Below, piece after piece: positions 1 to 9,363 of a stretch of 64,000 bases of DNA. Made by a program: the position numbers and the translations under genes. The notes beneath the pieces are model-generated. The model saw nothing but the letters and a program-made list of their open reading frames with translations, searched no databases and was not told where the DNA came from. Origin of the DNA: Cognatiluteimonas telluris (GTDB taxonomy: Bacteria; Pseudomonadota; Gammaproteobacteria; Xanthomonadales; Xanthomonadaceae); the NCBI RefSeq assembly GCF_011320095.1, contig NZ_JAANOY010000003.1, positions 1 to 64,000 of the forward strand, in the 5' to 3' direction. How positions within the stretch are numbered: the first letter of the stretch is position 1; every line of letters begins with the position of its first letter.

Positions 1-43
1 GAAACATCGGTGACTAGAGTACAGACGTGTGTTCATCCGATCT
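1..43. other. Illumina-type sequencing adapter remnant at contig edge
   Basis: Positions 10-43 align without gaps to the TruSeq read-2 adapter as I know it, with 30 of 34 bases identical; the differences are at 16, 21, 32 and 35. The last bases before genomic sequence, 36-43, are the adapter's characteristic TCCGATCT end. Positions 2-9 then sit where an 8-base sample index would be. This is not biological sequence, and the reading frame of the next gene runs through it by chance. The mismatches fit error-prone low-coverage contig ends. Confidence 0.93.
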
Positions 44-45
44 TG

Positions 46-1704
46 CCGGCCGCGGCGCCAGTGCCGGCACCGGCGCCGGCGCGCGCAATCCACCCGCCGG
101 GCGCGGCCGTCGCGAGCGGCCATGCGATGGCCACCGACGCTGGATTGCAGATCCTGCGCGCAGGCGGCAATGCCTTCGATGCCGCCGTTGCGGTGTCATC
201 GACGCTCTCGGTGGTCGAACCAATCAGTTCGGGCCTTGGCGGCGGCGGCTTCTTCCTGATGCACGATGCGAAGACCGGCAAGGACATCTTCCTCGACGCC
301 CGCGAGGTGTCGCCCGAATCGGTGACGCCGAAGGTCTACCTCGACGCCCACGGCGCGCTGGATCCGAACCGCTCGCAGAATGGCCCGTGGTCGGCGGGCA
401 TTCCCGGCCTCCCTGCCGCGCTGGTGGAGCTGGCCGGCAAGTACGGCAGGCTGCCGCTGAAGACGACGCTGGCGCCCGCCATCCGCATCGCACGCGAGGG
501 TTTCCCGGTCTATGCGCGGCTGGAAAAGGGGTACGCACAACGGCGCGCCGTGATGGAGCGCTACCCCGGGACCCGCGCGGTTTACCTGGCCGACGGCGAT
601 CCGCCGCGGGTGGGCGAAACCTTCCGCCAGCCCGATCTTGCGCGCACGTTGGAACTGCTGGCGGACAAGGGATTCGACGGTTTCTATCGCGGCGACATCG
701 CCGACAAGCTGCGCCGGTCGGTGCACGACGAAGGCGGTCAGTGGACCGCGGCCGAACTGGCCGGCTACCGCGTGCGCGAACGCGCGCCGCTCCGGTTCCG
801 CTACCACGACTGGGACATCACCACCGCGCCGCCGCCTTCCTCGGGTGGCGTGGCGCTGGCGGAGATCCTGCAGATCGCCGCCGGCTGGGACCTGCATGAA
901 CTCGACCCTGCCCATCGCGTGCACATCCTGGTCGAAGCGATGCGGCGCGCGTATCGCGATCGCACGATCTACCTCGGCGATCCGGATTTCGTCGACGTGC
1001 CGATCGAGCGCCTGATGAGCCCGCTGTACGCCGCCGGCCTGCGGGCGACGATCCATCCGGACAAGGCGACGCCAAGCGCACTGCTGTCCGCACAGCCCGC
1101 GCCGCTGGAGGACGACGAGACCACGCACTTCGCGATCATCGACCGGGAAGGCAATCGCGTGTCGGCGACGCAGACGGTGAACCTGCTTTACGGCTCCGGC
1201 CTGGTGGCGCCGGGCACCGGGGTGCTGCTCAACGACGAGATGGATGATTTCGCGCTCAAGCCGGGCACGCCCAACGCCTTCGGCGTGATGGGATTTGCCG
1301 CCAACGCGCCCAAGCCGGGCAAGCGCATGCTCAGTTCGATGTCGCCGACGTTCATGGAATCGCCAGACAAGGTGATCGCCCTCGGTGCGCCCGGCGGCAG
1401 CCGGATCATCACCGAAGTGCTGCTGGGCATCCTGGGCTACGACGATGGCCTGTCCGCGCAACAGGTCGCCGCGCTGCCGCGCTTCCACCACCAGTGGTGG
1501 CCGGATGTGATTTCGGCTGAAGCCGGGGCGCTGGACCCGAGTACGGTCGCGGCGTTGCGGGCGATGGGCCACGCGGTGAATGCGGGCGAGCCGCCCTGGG
1601 GCAACCTGCAGACGGTGGAATGGGACCGGCGCAGCGACACGCTGTCCGGCGGCAGCGATCCGCGCAATCCGATCGGCAGCGCGGGAGTGTTGTTGCAGCC
1701 TTAG
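46..1704 (+). CDS. ggt: Gamma-glutamyltransferase (glutathione hydrolase), 5' truncated by the contig edge
   Basis: This Ntn-hydrolase cleaves gamma-glutamyl bonds of glutathione and related peptides, normally in the periplasm. The conserved N-terminal block (ASGHAMATDAGLQILRAGGN, codons from about position 112) is intact. The autoprocessing site is the ETTHF motif: cleavage would occur before the Thr codon at 1120-1122, which becomes the nucleophile of the small subunit. The downstream LSSMSPTF and APGGS motifs, which belong to the oxyanion and substrate pocket, are present. About 552 codons remain against a usual 560-590, so only the signal peptide and a few residues are missing. The frame is open back to position 10, but everything before 44 is adapter, so the true start lies off the contig. 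Confidence 0.93.
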   Translation, partial: PAAAPVPAPAPARAIHPPGAAVASGHAMATDAGLQILRAGGNAFDAAVAVSSTLSVVEPISSGLGGGGFFLMHDAKTGKDIFLDAREVSPESVTPKVYLDAHGALDPNRSQNGPWSAGIPGLPAALVELAGKYGRLPLKTTLAPAIRIAREGFPVYARLEKGYAQRRAVMERYPGTRAVYLADGDPPRVGETFRQPDLARTLELLADKGFDGFYRGDIADKLRRSVHDEGGQWTAAELAGYRVRERAPLRFRYHDWDITTAPPPSSGGVALAEILQIAAGWDLHELDPAHRVHILVEAMRRAYRDRTIYLGDPDFVDVPIERLMSPLYAAGLRATIHPDKATPSALLSAQPAPLEDDETTHFAIIDREGNRVSATQTVNLLYGSGLVAPGTGVLLNDEMDDFALKPGTPNAFGVMGFAANAPKPGKRMLSSMSPTFMESPDKVIALGAPGGSRIITEVLLGILGYDDGLSAQQVAALPRFHHQWWPDVISAEAGALDPSTVAALRAMGHAVNAGEPPWGNLQTVEWDRRSDTLSGGSDPRNPIGSAGVLLQP

Positions 1705-1719
1705 TTTTTGCTGCGGTCT

Positions 1720-2050
1720 TCCTTAAGCAATAGCGACGGCACCTCGTCCTTCGGACGTCGCCAGATCAAGCCCAAGGCTTTCGCGCTTCGCGCGAGTGAC
1801 GTTTGTCGTGGCAAAAGTCACCAAAACCGTTTGCTCCTGACAGCCGCCGGGACGGTGAAGCCGTCCCGGCGCCCTGCGCGTCTCGGCACGGACGGCACGG
1901 CGCCCAAACTCGCTGCGCTCAAACATGGGCGCCTCTGCGGCCGCCCGCGCCTGCGATGCTCGGCGGCCTTTAAGTCGCAAGAAAGCAACGGCAGGGCGGG
2001 GCAAGAGCAGACAAAAGCCGGCAACGCGGGAAAGAGCAGGAGATAGCAGG
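1720..2050. repeat. Probable dispersed repeat with pseudo-coding character in a 463-base spacer
   Basis: The 463 bases between ggt and the next gene hold no convincing gene. The stretch includes an 11-bp perfect stem with a 5-base loop at 1845-1871. It also has short open frames on both strands; the minus-strand frame at 1723-2004 reads peptides such as MFERSEFGRRA and VTRAKRESLGLDLA. I recall that style of sequence from many short hypothetical proteins annotated in Xanthomonadaceae genomes, which are better explained as a dispersed GC-rich repeat than as real proteins. There is no good ribosome binding site or domain. No other copy occurs in this window, so the repeat call rests on recollection. 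Confidence 0.45.
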
Positions 2051-2167
2051 GCAGGGTGGGACCTGGGCCGCGCGAGCGACTTGCAGGCGCAAGGGCCAGC
2101 AGGATTGCGCTGGACTTCGTCGCGATCGCTTCATGCTGGTGCGGCGGGGCGGCGCTAGAATCGGGCG

Positions 2168-3058
2168 ATGAAACTCTGGTCGATCCTGGGCAATTCGCAG
2201 AAGCTCGATGGCGGGGCGATGTTCGGCAATGCCCCGCGTGCGGTGTGGTCGGGCTGGATCGCCCCCGATGACCAGAATCGCATCCCGCTGGCCTGCCGCG
2301 CGCTGCTCGCCAGCCCTCTCAATGGCAAGACGGTACTGTTCGAAACCGGCATCGGGGCGTTTTTCGAGCCGAAACTGCGGGCACGCTACGGCGTCGTCGA
2401 AGACCGGCATGTGTTGCTGGATTCCCTGCATGCGGCGGGGTTTTCGCATGAAGACATCGACGTCGTGGTGCTGTCGCACCTGCATTTCGACCATGCCGGC
2501 GGGTTGCTTGCGCCGTGGCAGGAGGGCCAGCCGGCGCGACTGCTGTTTCCCAATGCGACGTATCTCGTCAGTGCGCGGTGCTGGGAACGCGCGCGACATC
2601 CGCATGCGCGCGATCGCGCCAGCTTCATCCCCGAATTGCCGGCATTGCTCGAAGCCAGCGGCGGGCTCGAGATCGTCGAAGGCGACCATTCCAACGCGCT
2701 GGGCGAGACCGTGCGTTTCCACTACAGCGACGGGCATACGCCCGGCCTGATGCTTTCGGAAATCGTCGGCCCCGAGCGCGTGGATGGCGAGGATCACGGC
2801 GGCGTGGTCTTCTGCGCCGATCTGATTCCCGGGCGGCCCTGGGTGCATGTGCCGATCACCATGGGCTACGACCGCAGCGCGGAATTGCTGATCGACGAGA
2901 AGCGTGCGTTCCTGGAGGACAAGCTCGCGCGCAACGTGCATCTGTTTTTCACCCACGATCCGGAATGCGCCCTGGCGCAGGTGGTCCGCGACGACAAGGG
3001 GCGGTTTTCCACCACCCACGAGATGGCGGAACTGCACGCCAGGGCGCTGGCTGCATGA
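2168..3058 (+). CDS. MBL-fold metallo-hydrolase, N-acyl-homoserine-lactonase-like
   Basis: This 296-residue metallo-beta-lactamase-fold hydrolase has the zinc-binding HxHxDH motif as [10 protein letters not shown], with H104, H106, D108 and H109. Further ligands are likely in SDGHTPG (about residue 190) and [13 protein letters not shown] (about 217-229). Size and the cytosolic single-domain layout resemble the lactonase/AttM-like branch, whose members open lactone rings or hydrolyse related esters; the actual substrate cannot be read from sequence. No signal peptide is seen. It is the first gene of a tight unit: its TGA overlaps the ATG of the TMEM43-like gene (ATGA), and the MAPEG gene follows 7 bases after that. 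Confidence 0.82.
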   Translation: MKLWSILGNSQKLDGGAMFGNAPRAVWSGWIAPDDQNRIPLACRALLASPLNGKTVLFETGIGAFFEPKLRARYGVVEDRHVLLDSLHAAGFSHEDIDVVVLSHLHFDHAGGLLAPWQEGQPARLLFPNATYLVSARCWERARHPHARDRASFIPELPALLEASGGLEIVEGDHSNALGETVRFHYSDGHTPGLMLSEIVGPERVDGEDHGGVVFCADLIPGRPWVHVPITMGYDRSAELLIDEKRAFLEDKLARNVHLFFTHDPECALAQVVRDDKGRFSTTHEMAELHARALAA

Positions 3059-3777
3059 AGCCCGCGGCGTGGTTTGCCGCTGCGGTCCTCATCAGCCTGT
3101 GCTTGCCCTCCACGGCGCGGGCGCAGGACGTGCCGCTGGGTGCGCCACAGCCGGCGCAATCGGTTCGCGATCCGGAATTCGGCGTGGTTGCGCGCCACTT
3201 CGGCCTCGAGCGCCGGGTCGAGATGCTGCAATGGCAGCGTCGGCAGGCAGGCTATTGGCGCGTGTGGAGCGAGCAGCCGATCGATTCGACACGCTTCGAT
3301 GTCGATCGCCGGAATCCACCCGCGATCCCGCTGCGCAGTCGGCGCTGGCTTGCGGCTGCGATCACCGTCGACGGCAAGCCGCTGGATCCGGCGGTCATCA
3401 CGTTGCTGGGACGCTGGCAGGCATTCCGCCCGAGTTTCTCGGCGCTTCCGGGTAATCTCGCCGCGACCTTCCAGCCGGAGGGCGATGGCCTGGGAAGTGC
3501 GGAGAACCCCCTGGAGCCGCGCATCGGGGACTTGCGGGTGCATTGGCGTGAACTGATCCTGCCGCCGCTGGACGGCCGCATCGAACTGCGCGACGGGCGC
3601 TGGCAACTGCGCTCCCGACCGCCGTCTGCAGCCATTGCCGCAGCGGATACCGATGTCAACGAATCCGTACCCACTGACGCGCCATCTCAGCGTCGCTGGT
3701 GGTGGCCAGCCGCGATCGCAGCCTTGCTACTCTGCATCGCCGCGCTGGTCGCGTGGCGCCGTCGTCAACCCCGCTGA
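3055..3777 (+). CDS. TMEM43-family membrane protein, short form
   Basis: This 240-residue protein starts with a signal peptide ([20 protein letters not shown]) and ends with one membrane segment (about 213-232) followed by a basic tail WRRRQPR, so most of it would lie outside the cytoplasm, anchored at the C terminus. The block [11 protein letters not shown], then YWRVW...DSTRFD and RRNPPAIP, is the signature of the TMEM43/DUF1625 family, whose bacterial members are of unknown function. It is shorter than the usual 350-400 residues and seems to keep only the first of the repeated extracellular blocks. The start is set by the 4-base ATGA overlap with the upstream hydrolase gene. Confidence 0.7.
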   Translation: MKPAAWFAAAVLISLCLPSTARAQDVPLGAPQPAQSVRDPEFGVVARHFGLERRVEMLQWQRRQAGYWRVWSEQPIDSTRFDVDRRNPPAIPLRSRRWLAAAITVDGKPLDPAVITLLGRWQAFRPSFSALPGNLAATFQPEGDGLGSAENPLEPRIGDLRVHWRELILPPLDGRIELRDGRWQLRSRPPSAAIAAADTDVNESVPTDAPSQRRWWWPAAIAALLLCIAALVAWRRRQPR

Positions 3778-3784
3778 GGCCCCC

Positions 3785-4171
3785 ATGCCCCGCATCGCAT
3801 TGCTGTTCGCTTCGCTGCACGTGTTGCTGATGCTGGTGCTGCTCGCGCGTATCTCCCGGCATCGGCATGGCCAACGCATCGGATTGGGCGATGGCGGCGA
3901 CCAGGTCCTGAACCGCAAGATCCGCGTGCATGGAAATTTCATCGAACACGCGCCGATCGCGTTGCTGTTGCTGGCGCTGCTCGAACTGGCCGGGTTGCCG
4001 GCCGGCTGGCTCTGGGGATTCGGCAGCGCGCTGCTGCTCGGACGCGTCATGCATGCGATCGGCCTGTCGCGCACGGGCGGCTACAGCGTCGGCAGGTTCT
4101 TTGGGACCGCGCTGACCTGGCTGGTGCTGCTGGCCATGGCGGTGGCCGGGGTGTGGCTCGCCGTTGGGTGA
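3785..4171 (+). CDS. MAPEG family membrane protein
   Basis: This 128-residue integral membrane protein has four predicted hydrophobic segments (about 3-22, 55-73, 76-93 and 105-126). The loop after the first helix carries NRKIRVHGNFIEHAPIALL, matching the MAPEG (membrane-associated eicosanoid and glutathione metabolism) pattern with conserved R, N and E. Bacterial members are mostly uncharacterised; some act as glutathione transferases. The ATG at 3785 is 7 bases after the previous stop with GAGG just upstream, so it is probably co-transcribed. The longer open frame upstream overlaps the TMEM43-like gene and is not used. Confidence 0.85.
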   Translation: MPRIALLFASLHVLLMLVLLARISRHRHGQRIGLGDGGDQVLNRKIRVHGNFIEHAPIALLLLALLELAGLPAGWLWGFGSALLLGRVMHAIGLSRTGGYSVGRFFGTALTWLVLLAMAVAGVWLAVG

Positions 4172-4198
4172 GGGGGGGGAGCCAGGGTTTACGTCCGA

Positions 4199-4281
4199 AG
4201 AGCTCGCGCCTGGAGGCGCTCCTGCCAGCTAGCGCAGGTTGCGCGGTGCCGCTTTGGTAGGAGCGGCTTCAGCCGCGAGTT
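4199..4281. repeat. REP-like palindromic element, family A (two inverted copies)
   Basis: One near-consensus copy of GGAGCGGCTTCAGCCGCGAG lies at about 4256-4281. A degenerate inverted copy lies at 4199-4227 (AGCTCGCGCCTGGAGGCGCT...). The same core recurs at 12252-12350 and 21347-21440. Copies sit only between genes and close to 3' ends, as REP elements do. Confidence 0.8.
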
Positions 4282-4294
4282 CCCGCGAGGCATG

Positions 4295-4319
4295 AAAAAG
4301 GCCGGGAATCCCCGGCCTT
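4295..4319 (-). terminator. Rho-independent terminator of the aminotransferase gene
   Basis: On the minus strand GGCCGGG, a 4-base loop and CCCGGCC are followed by five T residues (plus-strand A at 4295-4299). It begins 18 bases beyond the stop of the minus-strand aminotransferase gene. Confidence 0.85.
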
Positions 4320-4337
4320 CTCCCCGCAAGGCGCGCG

Positions 4338-5846
4338 TCAGGCGGCTGCAGCCTGTTGCTGGCGCGGGCCCTCGAGCAGCGAGCGCCGGACCAGGTCGAC
4401 CATCAGCTGCAGCTCGTCCTCGCCGATCGCGAAATGCGGGGTGAAGCGCAGCGAATTGGCGCCGCCATGGATCACGCCCATGCCACGTTCGCGCAGCCAT
4501 TCCTCGGTCGAGCCGGTGCCATAGCCCTTGAACTGCGGTGCAAGCTCGCAGGAGAACAGCAGGCCGGTGCCCTGGACCTTGGTGATCAGGCCGCCGAGTT
4601 CGGCCTTGAGCGCTTCGAGCATCGCAATCGCCTGCTGGCCGCGCGTGCGGATATTGGCGCGCAGCTCCGGGGTGATCTGCTCCAGCACCGCGCAGGCGAC
4701 GTCGAGCGCGCGCGGGTTGGTGGTCATGGTGTTGCCGTAGACGCCCTTGCGATAGAGGCCGGCGGCGTGCTGGGTGACGGCGAGCACCGACAGCGGGTAC
4801 TGGCCGGCGTTGAGCGCCTTGGAATAGGTCTCCATGTCGGGCGCCTCGATCCCTTCGAAGCCGGGGTAGTCGACGATCGACAGCACGCCATTGGCGCGCA
4901 GGCCGGCCTGGATCGAGTCGACCAGCAGCAGCGAGCCATGCGCCTTCGTCAGTTCGCGCGCCGCGTTGTAGAACGCGACCGGGACCGAACGGCCGGGATC
5001 GCCTTCGCCCATCACCGGTTCCAGGAACATCGCTTCGATGAACCAGCCGTTGCGCTCGGCATCGCTGAAGATCTTCTTCAGCGCGTCGACGTCGTAAGGC
5101 TCCACGGTGAGCATGCTGTCCTCGCCGCGGAAGCTGGCCAGGTGCTGGATGTAGGTCTTGCGTGAGGAGTCGGAGAAAAGCGCCGGGCGCTCGGTGCGGC
5201 CGTGGAAGCTGCCCTTCACCACCAGCCGCTTGATCGTGCGGCCCGCATGGCGGCCGCCGGCGTCGGTCATCAGCTTGGAGTTGACGTCGGCGATGCGCGA
5301 GGCGAGCGACACCGATTCGGAGCCCGAGTTCAGGCACAGGAACTTCGCATACGGACAGCCGCCGCGGCTGTGTCCAACCTCGGCGCGCAGTGCGCGGTCG
5401 AAGCGCAGCTGCGACAGGTTGGGGGTCATGATGTTGGCCATCACCTGCGGTTTGGCCATCGCATCGAGCACCCGCCTGGGCGTGTGGCCCAGGCCGAGCA
5501 TGCCGTAGCCGCCCGAGTCGTGGAGCACCGCGCCATTGAGGGTGACGATCCAAGGGCCGCGCGCGACCAGCGCGACATACGGGTTGACCGTGTCGTCGGA
5601 ATAGAAATTGACGTAGCCGCCCTGGATGCGATGCGCCTGCTCGATTTCGTCCAGGTCCAACAGCTCGGGGAATTCGGCCGCGACGCGCGCGTGTTCGGCG
5701 ACGGCGGCATCGACCGCTTCCACCAGGTCCGGATGACTGGCGGCGAAGCGCTCCAGGGTGGCGTCGTCCAGGCCGGAGGTGCGGCGGGCACCGGTGTGGG
5801 CGCGCAGCGGCGCCAGGCGGGCGGCAAGGCCGGTTGCGTGGGTCAT
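4338..5846 (-). CDS. PLP-dependent class III aminotransferase
   Basis: This is a 502-residue fold-type I aminotransferase. The phosphate-binding GSES motif is at 174-177, D310 in LLLVDSIQAGLRANG would contact the pyridine nitrogen, and K343 in ETYSKALNAGQYP is the Schiff-base lysine. Substrate specificity (ornithine, acetylornithine, lysine or another omega-amino compound) cannot be decided from these motifs. An N-terminal extension of about 60 residues precedes the core. The start at 5846 is supported by GGAGG five bases upstream; the frame continues further but without a site. The gene is divergent from an Lrp/AsnC regulator 134 bases away, a common arrangement for amino-acid catabolic enzymes under local control, and is closed by its own terminator. 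Confidence 0.88.
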   Translation of the reverse strand: MTHATGLAARLAPLRAHTGARRTSGLDDATLERFAASHPDLVEAVDAAVAEHARVAAEFPELLDLDEIEQAHRIQGGYVNFYSDDTVNPYVALVARGPWIVTLNGAVLHDSGGYGMLGLGHTPRRVLDAMAKPQVMANIMTPNLSQLRFDRALRAEVGHSRGGCPYAKFLCLNSGSESVSLASRIADVNSKLMTDAGGRHAGRTIKRLVVKGSFHGRTERPALFSDSSRKTYIQHLASFRGEDSMLTVEPYDVDALKKIFSDAERNGWFIEAMFLEPVMGEGDPGRSVPVAFYNAARELTKAHGSLLLVDSIQAGLRANGVLSIVDYPGFEGIEAPDMETYSKALNAGQYPLSVLAVTQHAAGLYRKGVYGNTMTTNPRALDVACAVLEQITPELRANIRTRGQQAIAMLEALKAELGGLITKVQGTGLLFSCELAPQFKGYGTGSTEEWLRERGMGVIHGGANSLRFTPHFAIGEDELQLMVDLVRRSLLEGPRQQQAAAA

Positions 5847-5980
5847 GGGATCCTCCGGTGCTGGAACGGGTGCTGGAACGGCGATGCCCTCTATTATCCG
5901 GATCGAATCGTCGATAGACAGCGGCAATCCGCGCGGAATAACATCGCGTTTCGGCGATCTGCCGAAGGCGGGACAGCACA
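5847..5980. promoter_or_regulatory. Divergent promoter region between aminotransferase and Lrp-type regulator
   Basis: These 134 bases must hold both divergent promoters. The most AT-rich part, around 5891-5945, contains a perfect 10-base palindrome TCCGCGCGGA at 5928-5937 flanked by A/T, and a TATTATCC stretch at 5892-5899. These are plausible regulator sites by position only; no consensus operator was matched. Confidence 0.4.
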
Positions 5981-6412
5981 ATGCCGATCACCCCGACCGA
6001 CCAGCAGCTCCTGTCGCTGCTTCGCGAGAACGCCCGGGCCCCGACCGCCGAGCTCGCCCGACGGCTGGGCCTGTCGCGTACGACCGTGCAGAGCCGGATC
6101 GAGCGGCTGGAGCGACAGGGCCTGATCACCGGCTACACCGTGCGCGTCAGCGACGAGGCCGAGCGCGGCCACATCCGTGCCCACATCATGATCACCGTGC
6201 TGCCGCGGCAGATGGCGGCCGTGGTCCGCGCGCTGCACGCGATGCCGCAGGTGCGCACGCTGCATTCGGTCAGCGGCCCGTTCGACCTGGTCGCGCTGGG
6301 GGTGGTGCCGGGGATCGGCGAGATGGATGAACTGACCGACCGCATCGGTGCGATCGAAGGCGTCGAGCGCACCACCTCGTCGATCATCCTGTCGGCGAAA
6401 TTCGAGCGCTGA
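5981..6412 (+). CDS. Lrp/AsnC family transcriptional regulator
   Basis: This 143-residue protein has an N-terminal winged helix-turn-helix (about 5-55; helices around APTAELARRLGLSRTTVQSRI) and a C-terminal RAM/AsnC ligand-binding domain (about 65-140). Such proteins bind amino acids and form octamers. It is divergent from the class III aminotransferase, so the likely target is that gene and itself; this is inferred from position. The ATG at 5981 gives the standard family start (TPTDQQLLSLLRENAR). Confidence 0.92.
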   Translation: MPITPTDQQLLSLLRENARAPTAELARRLGLSRTTVQSRIERLERQGLITGYTVRVSDEAERGHIRAHIMITVLPRQMAAVVRALHAMPQVRTLHSVSGPFDLVALGVVPGIGEMDELTDRIGAIEGVERTTSSIILSAKFER

Positions 6413-6431
6413 GGATCCGCGGAGCGACGTC

Positions 6432-6593
6432 GCCCGGGTAAGCGCAGCGCACGCGGGACGCCTTGCAACCCGCCCCGGATGTGGCTGCGCCTTATCCGGG
6501 CTACTACGGGTCATGTCGTAGCCCGGGTAAGTGCAGCGCACCCGGGGTGCTTTGCAATCCACCCGGATGCGGCTGCGACCTTACCCGGGCAAC
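6432..6593. repeat. Two tandem copies of a ~75-base palindromic repeat (family B)
   Basis: Copy 1 spans about 6432-6503 and copy 2 about 6520-6593. Each begins GCCCGGGTAA, ends with its inverse (TTATCCGGGC at 6492-6501 in copy 1, TTACCCGGGC at 6581-6590 in copy 2) and has a similar interior including CTTTGCAAT/CTTGCAAC and GGCTGCG. A related copy is at 38209-38278. The pair ends 36 bases before queA. Confidence 0.82.
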
Positions 6594-6628
6594 TACAATC
6601 CGCGGTTCCCATCGCGCCGCCGAAATCC

Positions 6629-8814
<2,186 letters not shown>

Positions 8815-8942
8815 GGCAGGGCTTGGGCGGTGGCCCCGCCGCCCCCACTCCTCCATCCGGCGCCCGCCGAGCCTCATTCCAGGGGCGGAACGCGAGCGCC
8901 GGCATGGCATAATTCCCCGTTAATTAGCGACCGGACCTATCG

Positions 8943-9293
8943 ATGACCCTGCTCGACCTGCTGATTCCGCCCGCCTACGCGCAGGCCGCCACCGCCCCGG
9001 CTCCGGGCGGCATGTTTGGTGGCGTGGGCGGCATGCTCCTGCCGCTGGTCCTGATCGGCGTGATGTATTTCCTGATGATCCGCCCGCAGATGAAGCGGCA
9101 GAAGGAACACCGCGCGATGCTCGACAAGCTCGGCGTCGGCGACGAGGTGATCACCAATGGCGGCATCGCCGGCGTGGTGCGTGAGATCGGTGACAGCTTC
9201 CTGCTGGTCGAGATCGCCGCCGACACCCGCGTGCGCGTGCAGAAGGGCGCGATCGCCACTGTTCTGCCCAAGGGCTCGTTGAAGTCCGCCTGA
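8943..9293 (+). CDS. yajC: Sec translocon accessory subunit YajC
   Basis: This 116-residue inner-membrane protein associates with SecDF-YidC. A short periplasmic N terminus is followed by one membrane segment (about 30-46, MLLPLVLIGVMYFLMIRP) and the conserved cytoplasmic RPQMKRQKEHRAMLDKLGVGDEV region. It lies 128 bases after tgt and 70 bases before secD, the usual order. The AT-rich patch at 8908-8926 just upstream could hold a promoter separate from queA-tgt. Confidence 0.96.
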   Translation: MTLLDLLIPPAYAQAATAPAPGGMFGGVGGMLLPLVLIGVMYFLMIRPQMKRQKEHRAMLDKLGVGDEVITNGGIAGVVREIGDSFLLVEIAADTRVRVQKGAIATVLPKGSLKSA

Positions 9294-9363
9294 GCGTTTC
9301 CTCTTTTCCACTGATGCGCCGGCCCGGCCGTTCCAGGCAGCGGGCCGCGCGTGGGGTTCCGTG

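Noticed and set aside
1845-1871. Terminator of ggt
   Set aside because: The 11-bp stem has no T-run on either side and is 140 bases from the ggt stop; it fits a repeat element better.
6413-6628. preQ1 riboswitch before queA
   Set aside because: The leader is filled by palindromic GC-rich repeats with no A-rich tail or aptamer-like pattern.
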